This document shows, one piece after another, positions 29,460 to 37,169 of a stretch of 64,000 bases of DNA. Below the pieces are notes generated by a model. The model ran no database searches. It had not been told where the DNA came from and worked only from the letters and a program-made list of their open reading frames with translations. Both the position numbers and the translations under genes were made by a program. The stretch is from Streptomyces sp. NBC_00078 (GTDB lineage Bacteria > Actinomycetota > Actinomycetes > Streptomycetales > Streptomycetaceae): positions 1,798,001 through 1,862,000 of the forward strand of contig NZ_JAPELX010000001.1 in assembly GCF_026343335.1 (NCBI RefSeq). Direction: 5' to 3'. Each line of letters begins with the position of its first letter. Within the stretch, counting starts at the first letter, position 1.

Positions 29460-30806
29460 CTACCCGTCCAGGTCCGGCAGCCGCGCCGGGGACGGGCAGA
29501 TGCGCTCGCCGTGCCGGTCGAAGACGAACAGATGGGCGATGTCGACCAGGAGCGGGACCTGCATTCCGTGGCGGAGTTCGATGTCGGGGGTGGTGCGCAC
29601 GACCAGGTCCCCGGGCAGGCGGGGCTCGGAGGAGGCGGGCTGGGCAAGGCGGGCGTCCTCCGGCTCGTCCATGACCACCACCGGGCCCGCCCGCAGGGCG
29701 CCCGCGCGCTCCCGCATGCGCTCCAGGACGGTCGGGCCGCCGTCCCGTCGGCGGCGCCGGGAGGACCGTGCGGCGGGCCGCGGCGCCTCGAGGTCGGGTA
29801 CGACGGCGGGCCGGGAGCCGGTGTTGAAGTGGACCAGGACCTCGTGGCCCTGGAACTCCACGTGCTCCACCAGGCCGGTGATCGGCACCTCGCCGGGGCG
29901 GGCGGAGGAGCGCTCGGCGATGCGCACGGCCTCCGAACGCAGCCCGACGATCACCTCCCGGCCCTGCTGCACGCGCAGCAACTGGTGGTCCAGGCACAGG
30001 GGTTCGGGCAGCCGCAGATACTGCTTGCCGAGGCTGATGGTCATCGCGCCGTCGAGCGGGGCACGGACCAGGCCGCGCAGCAGGTTGATGCGCGGGGTGC
30101 CGATGAAGGCGGCGACGAAGACGTTACGGGGCAGGGCGTAGACCACACGCGGGGTGCCGACCTGCTGGAGCACCCCGCCGCGCAGCACGGCGACCCGGTC
30201 TCCGAGCGACATGGCCTCGGCCTGGTCGTGGGTGACGTAGATGGTGGTGACGCCCAACTCGCGGGTGAGCTTGGAGATCTCGGCCCGCAGATGGTTGCGG
30301 AGCTTGGCGTCGAGGTTGGACAGCGGCTCATCCATCAGGAAGGCGGAGGGGTGGCGGGCGATGGCCCGGCCCATGGCGACGCGCTGGCGTTCGCCGCCTG
30401 AGAGCTGGCTGGGGAAGCGCTCCAGGAGGTCCTCGATGCCGAGCATGCGGGCGGTGGCGTCCACGCGCGAGCGCGGGTCCTCGCCGGGGCTCTCGACGCG
30501 CAGCGGGAAGCCGATGTTCCCGCGGCTCGTCATGTTCGGGTAGAGGGCGAAGTTCTGGAAGACCATCGCCATGTTCCGGTCGGACGGGAACAGGTCGTTG
30601 GAGTACTCGCCGTCCAGCAGCAGCTTGCCCTCCGTGATCTCCTCCAGCCCGGCGATCATTCTGAGCACGGTGGATTTGCCGCAGCCGGACGGACCGAGCA
30701 GCACGAGGAACTCACCCGGTCTGATGTCCAGCGACATCTGGTCCACCACGCGAACGCCTCGCGTGTAGGTCTTGCTCACGTCGTGCAGCGAGATGGCGCG
30801 TGTCAT
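29460..30806 (-). CDS. Orphan ABC transporter ATPase, MsiK/UgpC type with long C-terminus
   Basis: 448 residues. Walker A GPSGCGKST, signature LSGGERQRVAMGRA, Walker B with AFLMDEPLSNLDAKLR, and H-loop YVTHDQAE are all intact. The C-terminal half has the TOBE/OB regulatory region of sugar importers, plus an Arg-rich insertion near residue 370. Usual members are about 370-390 residues. No permease or binding protein lies nearby, so it may serve several remote importers, as MsiK does. The ATG at 30806 follows GGGGGC; an upstream in-frame ATG at 30890 is less likely. Confidence 0.88.
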   Translation of the reverse strand: MTRAISLHDVSKTYTRGVRVVDQMSLDIRPGEFLVLLGPSGCGKSTVLRMIAGLEEITEGKLLLDGEYSNDLFPSDRNMAMVFQNFALYPNMTSRGNIGFPLRVESPGEDPRSRVDATARMLGIEDLLERFPSQLSGGERQRVAMGRAIARHPSAFLMDEPLSNLDAKLRNHLRAEISKLTRELGVTTIYVTHDQAEAMSLGDRVAVLRGGVLQQVGTPRVVYALPRNVFVAAFIGTPRINLLRGLVRAPLDGAMTISLGKQYLRLPEPLCLDHQLLRVQQGREVIVGLRSEAVRIAERSSARPGEVPITGLVEHVEFQGHEVLVHFNTGSRPAVVPDLEAPRPAARSSRRRRRDGGPTVLERMRERAGALRAGPVVVMDEPEDARLAQPASSEPRLPGDLVVRTTPDIELRHGMQVPLLVDIAHLFVFDRHGERICPSPARLPDLDG

Positions 30807-30827
30807 GACACTGCCCCCGGGGGCGTA

Positions 30828-30843
30828 CTGAGCGAGCGCTGAT
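30828..30843. promoter_or_regulatory. Possible third site for the TetR at 20407-21030
   Basis: CTGAGCGAGCGCTGAT is identical to the first 13 bases of the site at 21078-21093 and agrees at 14 of 16 overall. It lies 22 bases before the ABC ATPase start. The match could be chance. Confidence 0.4.
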
Positions 30844-30988
30844 GCTCCGCGGTCGGATGGCCCGTGCGGGTCGTACGGGCTGTGAGTCACGGAAGTTAAC
30901 GGACTGTACGCGGCCAGGGGAAGACGCAGGACGGAATCGGCCCCCTCGTTCCGCCCAGCGAGAAAGCGGACGCACGCGTTCAGCCGGC

Positions 30989-31699
30989 TCAGCGGGTCGC
31001 CGTCAGATGCGCGAAGACGACGACGTTGCTGCTGTAGCCCGTCCGGCGGCTGAAGAGACCACCGCAGGTGAGCACGCGCAGCTCGGGGCGCCGGCTCGGG
31101 CCGTACACCTCCTTGTCGGGGAAGCGGGCCTTGTCGTAGACCCGTACGCGGTCCACGGTGTAGACCGCGGTCCGGCCGTCGGCGCGCCGGGCCTCGATCC
31201 GGCCGCCGGGGGGCACCTGCGCGAGAGCGGCGAAGACGGCGGCGCCGGTCCTCGTGTCACGGTGGCCGACGGCGATGGCCGTGCCGGTCTCGCCCGGTGA
31301 GGGCCCGTCCTGGTACCAGCCGACGAGCTTGGGTCTGTCCAGCGGCGGGGTGCCGAGCTGGCGGTCGGGGCCGACCCGCACCGCGACGATCGGCGCGTCG
31401 ATCCCCAGGGACGGTACGCGCAGGCTGGTCGCCGGCGACCGGGGCAGCGGCCGGGGCGGCGGGGCGGGCTTGGCCGAGGGCGTCGGCTCGACGGCCCGGG
31501 GGCGTCCGTCGGCGACGCCGGGGGCCGGGTCGGCAGGTGCCTCGGCGGGCGCCGGCCCCCCGGCCCGGACGGGCGCGGCCGGGTGGTGGTGCCCCCCGCA
31601 CCGCACGACCGTCACCAGGACGGCCACGATCATGGCCGTCCTGGCGAGGCGGTAGGCGCGGGTCCGGTACCAGGGCCTGCGTCTGCGCCTACGCGGCAC
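30989..31699 (-). CDS. Class F sortase
   Basis: 236 residues. Very basic N-terminus and one membrane anchor (about 18-34), then a Pro/Ala-rich spacer to residue 90 and a sortase beta-barrel. Catalytic His146 is in VGHRDT, Cys212 in LTCGG, and an Arg at 218 or 219 follows. Class F enzymes are the actinobacterial extra sortases; most act on one or a few surface proteins. The start overlaps the upstream secreted-protein gene by 11 bases, which suggests that protein as partner. Confidence 0.9.
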   Translation of the reverse strand: MPRRRRRRPWYRTRAYRLARTAMIVAVLVTVVRCGGHHHPAAPVRAGGPAPAEAPADPAPGVADGRPRAVEPTPSAKPAPPPRPLPRSPATSLRVPSLGIDAPIVAVRVGPDRQLGTPPLDRPKLVGWYQDGPSPGETGTAIAVGHRDTRTGAAVFAALAQVPPGGRIEARRADGRTAVYTVDRVRVYDKARFPDKEVYGPSRRPELRVLTCGGLFSRRTGYSSNVVVFAHLTATR

Positions 31700-32369
31700 C
31701 GTGGGAGCGGCGGCGCCGCAGCACCCGGATGTAGACGGCTCCGCCGACCGCCACCAGTCCGACGCCCGCGGCCGCGCTCAGCGGGTTGTACGACTGCACG
31801 GTGTCGACGAGACCGCCGCCCCCGGCGTGGACGCCGCCCCTCGGCCCGCCGTCCTGGTGGCCGCCCGGACCACCGTGGTCCTCGATCGTCCGGTTGGGGC
31901 CCTGCTGGCCCCGTTCCGGGTCGTGCTTGCTGTGGCAGTCGACGGCGAAGACCTTTTCCTTGGAGCGGACGGGCAGTGCGTTGGGCGGCGTGAGGGGTGT
32001 GAAGGTCCACTGAAGCGTGTACCTGCCGTCGGCCAGCCCCAGGGTGTCGGTGTGACCGGCGCCGCCGGCGAGGGAGATCGTGCCGCTCACGGTGGCCGCG
32101 GTGGGCAGCGGGGGCTGTGCCGTGATGGAGTACGAGACAAGGCTCACGTCGCCGAAGTTCGCGGCGTCGAGGTAGAACCTGCAGACCGCGGGGTCGTCCT
32201 TCGAGACACCGTAGGGCACGCGCTCCTCGTGGATCCTGATGTCGGCACCGTCGCCGGGGGCGGCCACAGCGGCCGTTGGCGCGAACCAGGAAGCCCCGGC
32301 CGCGGTGAGTACGGTGAGGGCGACGGCGCCGAGACGGGCGCCGGCGGACGGGGGCATCAAGGTGGGCAT
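31689..32369 (-). CDS. Secreted, C-terminally anchored protein beside sortase F
   Basis: 226 residues. Signal peptide ending near residue 36 (AVAA), an extracellular domain of about 110 residues with two cysteines, a Gly/His-rich spacer (GGPGGHQDGGPRGGVHAGGGG), then a hydrophobic helix (about 194-214) and the basic tail RVLRRRRSHGAA. This is the layout of a wall- or membrane-anchored protein, but I see no LPXTG-like motif; NPLSAAAG is the nearest candidate. It overlaps the sortase gene by 11 bases. Confidence 0.75.
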   Translation of the reverse strand: MPTLMPPSAGARLGAVALTVLTAAGASWFAPTAAVAAPGDGADIRIHEERVPYGVSKDDPAVCRFYLDAANFGDVSLVSYSITAQPPLPTAATVSGTISLAGGAGHTDTLGLADGRYTLQWTFTPLTPPNALPVRSKEKVFAVDCHSKHDPERGQQGPNRTIEDHGGPGGHQDGGPRGGVHAGGGGLVDTVQSYNPLSAAAGVGLVAVGGAVYIRVLRRRRSHGAA

Positions 32370-33641
32370 GGACGTTCCTCCGAGTCAGACGATTTTCATA
32401 CAAATCGCTCTTTCACCTGACTCTCTTTCACATCCAGCCCTCGTCCTGCGGCAACGTCACCCGACGCGCCGTCAGATATCGCTCGACCGGCGCAATCGGC
32501 TTCTGACCGGGCGCCCGTCCGATGCGGTCCGGGCGACCTGGTCGCCGCCCGGGGCGGCCGGGGCACGCAGCGCACTGCCCGCCGAGAGCAACAGGAGCGC
32601 CCCGAGCATCACGAACGGCGCCGCCACGCCCGCGACCCCCGCGACCAGGCCCGCCGCGGCCGGCGCGGCGACCTGACCGAGGCGGTTGCCGGTCAGACGC
32701 AGCGCGAGCGCCGTGGAGCGCGCGCCGTCCGGGGCGGCCTGGACGACGGTCGTCATGGACAGGGGCTGGCCGACGCCGAGGCAGAAGCCGAGGGCGGCCA
32801 GCAGTGCACCGAGCGCCCACACCGGCATCGGCAGTGCGACCCCGGCGCACAGCAGGGCCGCCGCCAGACAGGTCACGGTCAGCAGCGCCGGCCGGCCGAG
32901 CAGCCGCAGCAGCGGGGTGAGAACCAGACGGCAGGCGATGGTGGCCCCCGCTCGCACGCTCAGCAGCACACCGATCACCGACGGCGCGATGCCCCGGTGC
33001 TCGCCGACCACCGGCAGATAGGCGGTGAGGATGTCGGTGGCCGACAGCACCGAGAGGCTGATCAGCATGCCCGCGGGCACGCCCCGGGCACGCAGGATGC
33101 CCCCGACCGGCACGCGAACCGCTTCTCCCGCCCGGGACTTCACCGCCGTACGGTCCTCGATGCGCCACAGCGAGGTGAACGCGACGGCTGCCCCGGCGCC
33201 CGCCACCACGAGGGCCAGCGCGCTGGTACGGGCCATGTCCGGGCCGCCGATGAGCGTGCCCGCGGCGATCGGGCCGACCAGCTGGCCGAGCGAGGCGCCG
33301 ATGGTGAAGTGGCCGAAGTTGCGGTCCTGTTCGTGCGCGGCGGACTGACGGGCGACGAGGGACTGGGAGCCGATCACGAAGCAGAGGTGGCCGAGGCCCA
33401 TCACTCCGCTCCAGACCGCCATCGCCCACAGGGAGCCCGCCATGCCGCTCAGCGCGCAGCCGCCCGCCATCAGGACCACGCCCACCGGCAGCAGCGGTGC
33501 GCAGCGGCCGTGGTCGGTGCGACGGCCCAGCGGTACGGCGGCGAAGAGCGGGAGGAGGGCGTAGACGCCCGCGATGACGCCGACCGCCCGCTCGTCGGCG
33601 CCCAGCGCGAGGGCCCGGTAGGAGACGGCGGACGCTGTTGG

Positions 33642-35345
33642 TTAATTCGGGGCCTGTTGCTTCGCCCCGTCGATCTTCTGGTCGGCGGGGCGAAGTGCTG
33701 CGAAGTGGCTGGTGCGGGTGCGGGCCCGGGGTGTTTCGGTGAGGTGGGCGTCGATGCGGGCGAGGTTGATGGCGGCGCCGGTGAGTTGGTGCTGAAGACT
33801 GGTCTTCGCCAGGCCCCGGTAGCGGGATCTGCGCAGGCCGCAGCGCCCGACTGCCTGGGAGATGGTGCCTTCGGCTCCGGCGCGGATTTTGTAGCGGTCC
33901 TTCCAGCCGTCGGTCTGCTGGAGAGCGCGGTGGCGTTGAAGGGTCTGGTGCTCGTCGTGCTGCCGCAGGGTGAGTTCCCTGCGTTCGGCCTTGGGCGAGC
34001 TGACGCAGTCCCGCAGTGCGGGGCAGTGGCGGCAGTCGGCCGGGGAGAACCTGACCCGGATCACGGGGAGCTGCTGCTGAGAGCTGCGCAGGGCCCACTG
34101 GGTGCTGGTGGCTCCGTTTGGGCAGGTGACGTGCTGCTGGTCCCAGTCGATGGTGAAGGCGTCCTGGTCGTAGCCGCTGCCGTTCTTCGCCTGGGCGACG
34201 GTGACGGCTTGCAGCGGTCCGTGCAACTCGATGCCGTGCTCACGGCGGGCGGCCGCGATCTGGGCGGCGGTGGCATATCCGGTGTCGACCCAGTGCTCGC
34301 CGGGCAGGCAGTCCCGTTCGGTGAGGCCGTTGTGGATCGTCTCGCTCATCACGCTGTCGGGGACGGTGGCGTCGGTCGTGGCCACGTTCGTGATCAAATT
34401 CGGGGTGTCCGGCTCGCAGGTCTCGGTGAGATGGGTCTTGTATCCGTCCCAGAGGATGTCGCGTTTCTTGCTGCCCCTGGCTTCGGGGTCATAGGGCGTG
34501 ACCAGGCGCTTCGCGCCCGGCGGGCGGTCTTTTGGGTCCCGCCGCCGCACCTCGCCCCCGGTCAGGTGGAAGTGCTGGACCCACATCTGCCGCAGGACCT
34601 TCACCTGCTCCAGCTCCCGCAGTGCGGCCGGTGCCTGGGGCGAGAAGACGGCCTCAAGCAGTCGCGTCCCGTCCGTCCCGATCCGCCGGCCGACCTCCTC
34701 CTGTTTGGCGTGGGCCTTGGGAAACCGGGAGTCCTCGGCCCGGGTGGCGTAATGCCGGAACCAATCGGGCTCGGCGATCTCCACCAGCCAGTCGGGGGCC
34801 GCCTGCGCGAGCGTGTTTAACGCCGAACGGAGCGTTTCCGCGACCATCTCCAGCCAGCACAGCTCCCGTGCCGCGGACTGCACATGCGTGGAGTCAGTGC
34901 GAGCCCGACCGGCGGTCTTGAGCAGTCCCTTGTCCCGGGCCGCGTGCAGGATGCCGTCCAGCACCCGCCTGCCAGCCTCCGCATCGATGAGACGGTCCCG
35001 GAACTCTGACAGCACCGAGAAGTCGAAGCCAGGATCAGCCAGTTCCAGCGCGAGGGCGTATTTGAAGTCGATCCGCGCCCGCACCGCCTCGGCGGCCTGC
35101 CGGTCGGTGAGCCCCTCGACGAACTGCAACACCAGCACCAGCGCGAGCCGGCCCGGTGACCAGGCGGGCTTCCCCCGCGCCGGGAACAGATCGGCGAACT
35201 CCTCGTCGGTGAACAGCGGCCCCAGCTCGTCCCGGACCCGGATCGCCAGGCTCCCCTTCGGGAACGCGGCCCGCGCCACCCGCACCGTCTCCGCCGGGAT
35301 TTCCCCCGACCCCTTCGGCTGCATAGACATCGACACCCACCCCAT
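33642..35345 (-). CDS. IS1182 family transposase
   Basis: 567 residues, apparently intact. AAFPKGSLAIRVRDEL, LVLVLQFVEGLTDRQAAEAVRARIDFKYAL, RTDSTHV, VDTGYATAAQI and RAGAEGTISQAV align with copy 1 throughout. The cysteine cluster is CRHCPALRDC. The stop lies 11 bases inside the left end of the element. A long hairpin sits just upstream of the ATG. Confidence 0.92.
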   Translation of the reverse strand: MGWVSMSMQPKGSGEIPAETVRVARAAFPKGSLAIRVRDELGPLFTDEEFADLFPARGKPAWSPGRLALVLVLQFVEGLTDRQAAEAVRARIDFKYALALELADPGFDFSVLSEFRDRLIDAEAGRRVLDGILHAARDKGLLKTAGRARTDSTHVQSAARELCWLEMVAETLRSALNTLAQAAPDWLVEIAEPDWFRHYATRAEDSRFPKAHAKQEEVGRRIGTDGTRLLEAVFSPQAPAALRELEQVKVLRQMWVQHFHLTGGEVRRRDPKDRPPGAKRLVTPYDPEARGSKKRDILWDGYKTHLTETCEPDTPNLITNVATTDATVPDSVMSETIHNGLTERDCLPGEHWVDTGYATAAQIAAARREHGIELHGPLQAVTVAQAKNGSGYDQDAFTIDWDQQHVTCPNGATSTQWALRSSQQQLPVIRVRFSPADCRHCPALRDCVSSPKAERRELTLRQHDEHQTLQRHRALQQTDGWKDRYKIRAGAEGTISQAVGRCGLRRSRYRGLAKTSLQHQLTGAAINLARIDAHLTETPRARTRTSHFAALRPADQKIDGAKQQAPN

Positions 35346-35351
35346 ACGACA

Positions 35352-35394
35352 ACGTCGGCTCCCAAGACCACAACCGGGTCTTGGGAGCCGACGT
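35352..35394. terminator. Hairpin shielding the transposase from outside transcription
   Basis: ACGTCGGCTCCCAAGACC (35352-35369) pairs perfectly with 35377-35394 around a 7-base loop, an 18-bp stem between the right IS end and the transposase ATG. In several IS families such hairpins stop or sequester incoming read-through transcripts. Confidence 0.75.
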
Positions 35395-35570
35395 CACGCA
35401 CGGGCCCGAATTAACCAACAGCGTCGGAGACGGCGGGCCGGGCCATCGACACCGCCCCCTGCGCGAAGCCGAAGGCGATGACGAGGCGGAGCAGCCAGCC
35501 GCGGTTCCCACCGGGCCTCATGGTGAAGTCCTCCAGACGATGTGCGGGCCGGAATCAGACCGTGCTCGGC

Positions 35571-35611
35571 CGGACCAGACCGGACCGCCCGCCGGGCGGA
35601 CCAGACCGGAC
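35571..35611. repeat. Short direct repeat after the CitMHS gene
   Basis: CGGACCAGACCGGAC occurs at 35571-35585 and 35597-35611 around a CCGCCCGCCGGGCGG core. The whole block can fold and may end CitMHS transcription. Confidence 0.5.
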
Positions 35612-35626
35612 GGCCTGCGGGCCGGA

Positions 35627-37036
35627 TCAGATGATGCCGTAGAGGATTCCCGCCCCGAGGATCACCAGTGAGGTGAGCACGGCCCACTTCACGACGAACC
35701 TGGTGTGGTCGCCGAACTCGACCTTGGCCATGCCCACCAGGACGTAGACGGCCGGGACGAGCGGGCTCGACATGTGCAGCGGCTGGGCGATGAGCGAGGC
35801 GCGGGCGATCTCCAGGGACGAGACGCCGTGGGCCTGGCCGGCCTCGGCGAGCACCGGCAGGATGCCGAAGTAGAAGCCGTCGTTCGACATGAAGTACGTG
35901 AGCGGGATGCTCAGGATGCCGGTGACGAAGGCCATGTGCGGGCCCATGCCGTCGGGGATGTTCTCGACCAGCCACTTGGCCATGTGGTCGACCATGCCGG
36001 TGCCCTGCAGGACGCCGGTGAAGACGGCGGCGGCGAAGACCATGCCGGAGACGTTGAGGACGTTCTCCGCGTGGGCGGCGATGCGGGCCTTCTGGTCGGG
36101 CATGTGGGGGAAGTTGACCGTCAGGGCGAGCGCGGCACCGAGCAGGAACAGCACCGGGATCGGCAGCCACTCCATGATCATGGCGGTGAGGAGCGTCACC
36201 GTGAGCAGTGCGTTGAACCAGTACAGCCTGGGGCGCAGGGTGGCCCGCTCGGGGTCGAGGCCCTGGAAGCCCTCATCCTCCTCCTCGGGCAGCTCCGCGT
36301 CGGTGCCCGAGCCCGAACCGCCGGTGCGCGCAAGGGACTTGCCGGAACCGGAACCGGAGCCGACCAGCACGGTCTCCGTCTCGTGCTCCTTCTCCTCCAC
36401 CAGCGCCTCGTCCAGCGTCAGCACGCCGAGCCGCTTGCGCTCGCGGCGCCCGAGGACGTACGAGAGCGCGAGGACGAACACCAGGCCCGTGGCGAGCGCC
36501 GGGATCATCGGGACGAAGATGTCGCTCGCGTCGAGCTTGAGCGCGGTGGCGGCGCGGGCGGTCGGGCCGCCCCACGGCAGGGTGTTCATCACCCCGTTGG
36601 CCATGGCGGCGACACCGGTCATCACGACCAGGCTCATCTTCAGGCGCTTGTACAGCGGGTACATCGCCGAGACGGTGATCATGAAGGTGGTCGAGCCGTC
36701 GCCGTCGAGCGAGACGATCGCGGCGAGGACGGCCGTGCCGACCACGATCCGCAGCGGGTCGGCCTTGCAGAACTTCAGGATGGCCCGAACGATCGGATCG
36801 AACAGGCCTACGTCGATCATCACGCCGAAGTAGACGATCGCGAACATGAGCATCGCCGCGGTGGGGGCGAGGCTGGTGACGCCGTCGAGGACGTAGTCGC
36901 CGAGCTTCGCTCCCTTCCCGACGAAGACGCAGAACAGTGCTGGGATCAGCACGAGCGCCGCGATCGGCGACATCTTCTTCAGCATGATCAGGACCAGGAA
37001 GGTCGCGATCATGGCGAAGCCGAGGATGGTCAGCAT
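35627..37036 (-). CDS. CitMHS family metal-citrate:H+ symporter
   Basis: 469 residues, about twelve helices. The N-terminus MLTILGFAMIATFLVLIMLKKMSPIAALVLIPALF and the central SLDGDGSTTFMITVSAMYPLYKRL and MNTLPWGGPTARAATAL are CitMHS signatures. It imports citrate complexed with Mg2+, Ca2+ or Fe3+. The central cytoplasmic loop (about 215-265) is unusually rich in Gly-Ser and Glu. ATG 37036 is chosen because it begins the first helix; the frame continues 12 codons upstream. No two-component regulator adjoins it. Confidence 0.92.
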   Translation of the reverse strand: MLTILGFAMIATFLVLIMLKKMSPIAALVLIPALFCVFVGKGAKLGDYVLDGVTSLAPTAAMLMFAIVYFGVMIDVGLFDPIVRAILKFCKADPLRIVVGTAVLAAIVSLDGDGSTTFMITVSAMYPLYKRLKMSLVVMTGVAAMANGVMNTLPWGGPTARAATALKLDASDIFVPMIPALATGLVFVLALSYVLGRRERKRLGVLTLDEALVEEKEHETETVLVGSGSGSGKSLARTGGSGSGTDAELPEEEDEGFQGLDPERATLRPRLYWFNALLTVTLLTAMIMEWLPIPVLFLLGAALALTVNFPHMPDQKARIAAHAENVLNVSGMVFAAAVFTGVLQGTGMVDHMAKWLVENIPDGMGPHMAFVTGILSIPLTYFMSNDGFYFGILPVLAEAGQAHGVSSLEIARASLIAQPLHMSSPLVPAVYVLVGMAKVEFGDHTRFVVKWAVLTSLVILGAGILYGII

Positions 37037-37169
37037 GAGTGGATACCTAACGTTCGCCCTTGAACATCCCACCGGGCAGGCGGTGCGACGACGTTAGGTC
37101 CGTTCAAACGGCGTTAACAAGACGTTGACGTGTGAGCAATAAGCGCAAAACTGCAGGTCAGGGCTTTGC

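Larger units (their letters stand above)
33631..35425 (-). mobile_element. IS1182-family insertion sequence, copy 2
   Basis: 1795 bp with inverted ends starting GACGCTGTTGGTTAATTCGG (33631) and the matching complement ending at 35425; 21 bases are identical. It is flanked by a 10-bp direct duplication, GGAGACGGCG (33621-33630 and 35426-35435). The ends and transposase differ clearly from copy 1, so these are two distinct elements and not a composite transposon. Confidence 0.92.
32472..35521 (-). pseudogene. MFS transporter gene split by an IS1182 insertion
   Basis: ATG 35521 (with GGAGGA upstream) begins MRPGGNRGWLLRLVIAFGFAQG. The frame is cut at 35436/35426 by the element and resumes at 33630 with VSYRALALGADERAVGVIAG, ending at 32472. 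Excising the element and one 10-bp duplication gives exactly 415 codons, a 414-residue, twelve-helix MFS protein. The C-terminal fragment could be re-expressed from ATG 33485 (337 residues), but it lacks the first helices. The substrate is unknown; it looks like a drug-efflux-type MFS. Confidence 0.85.
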
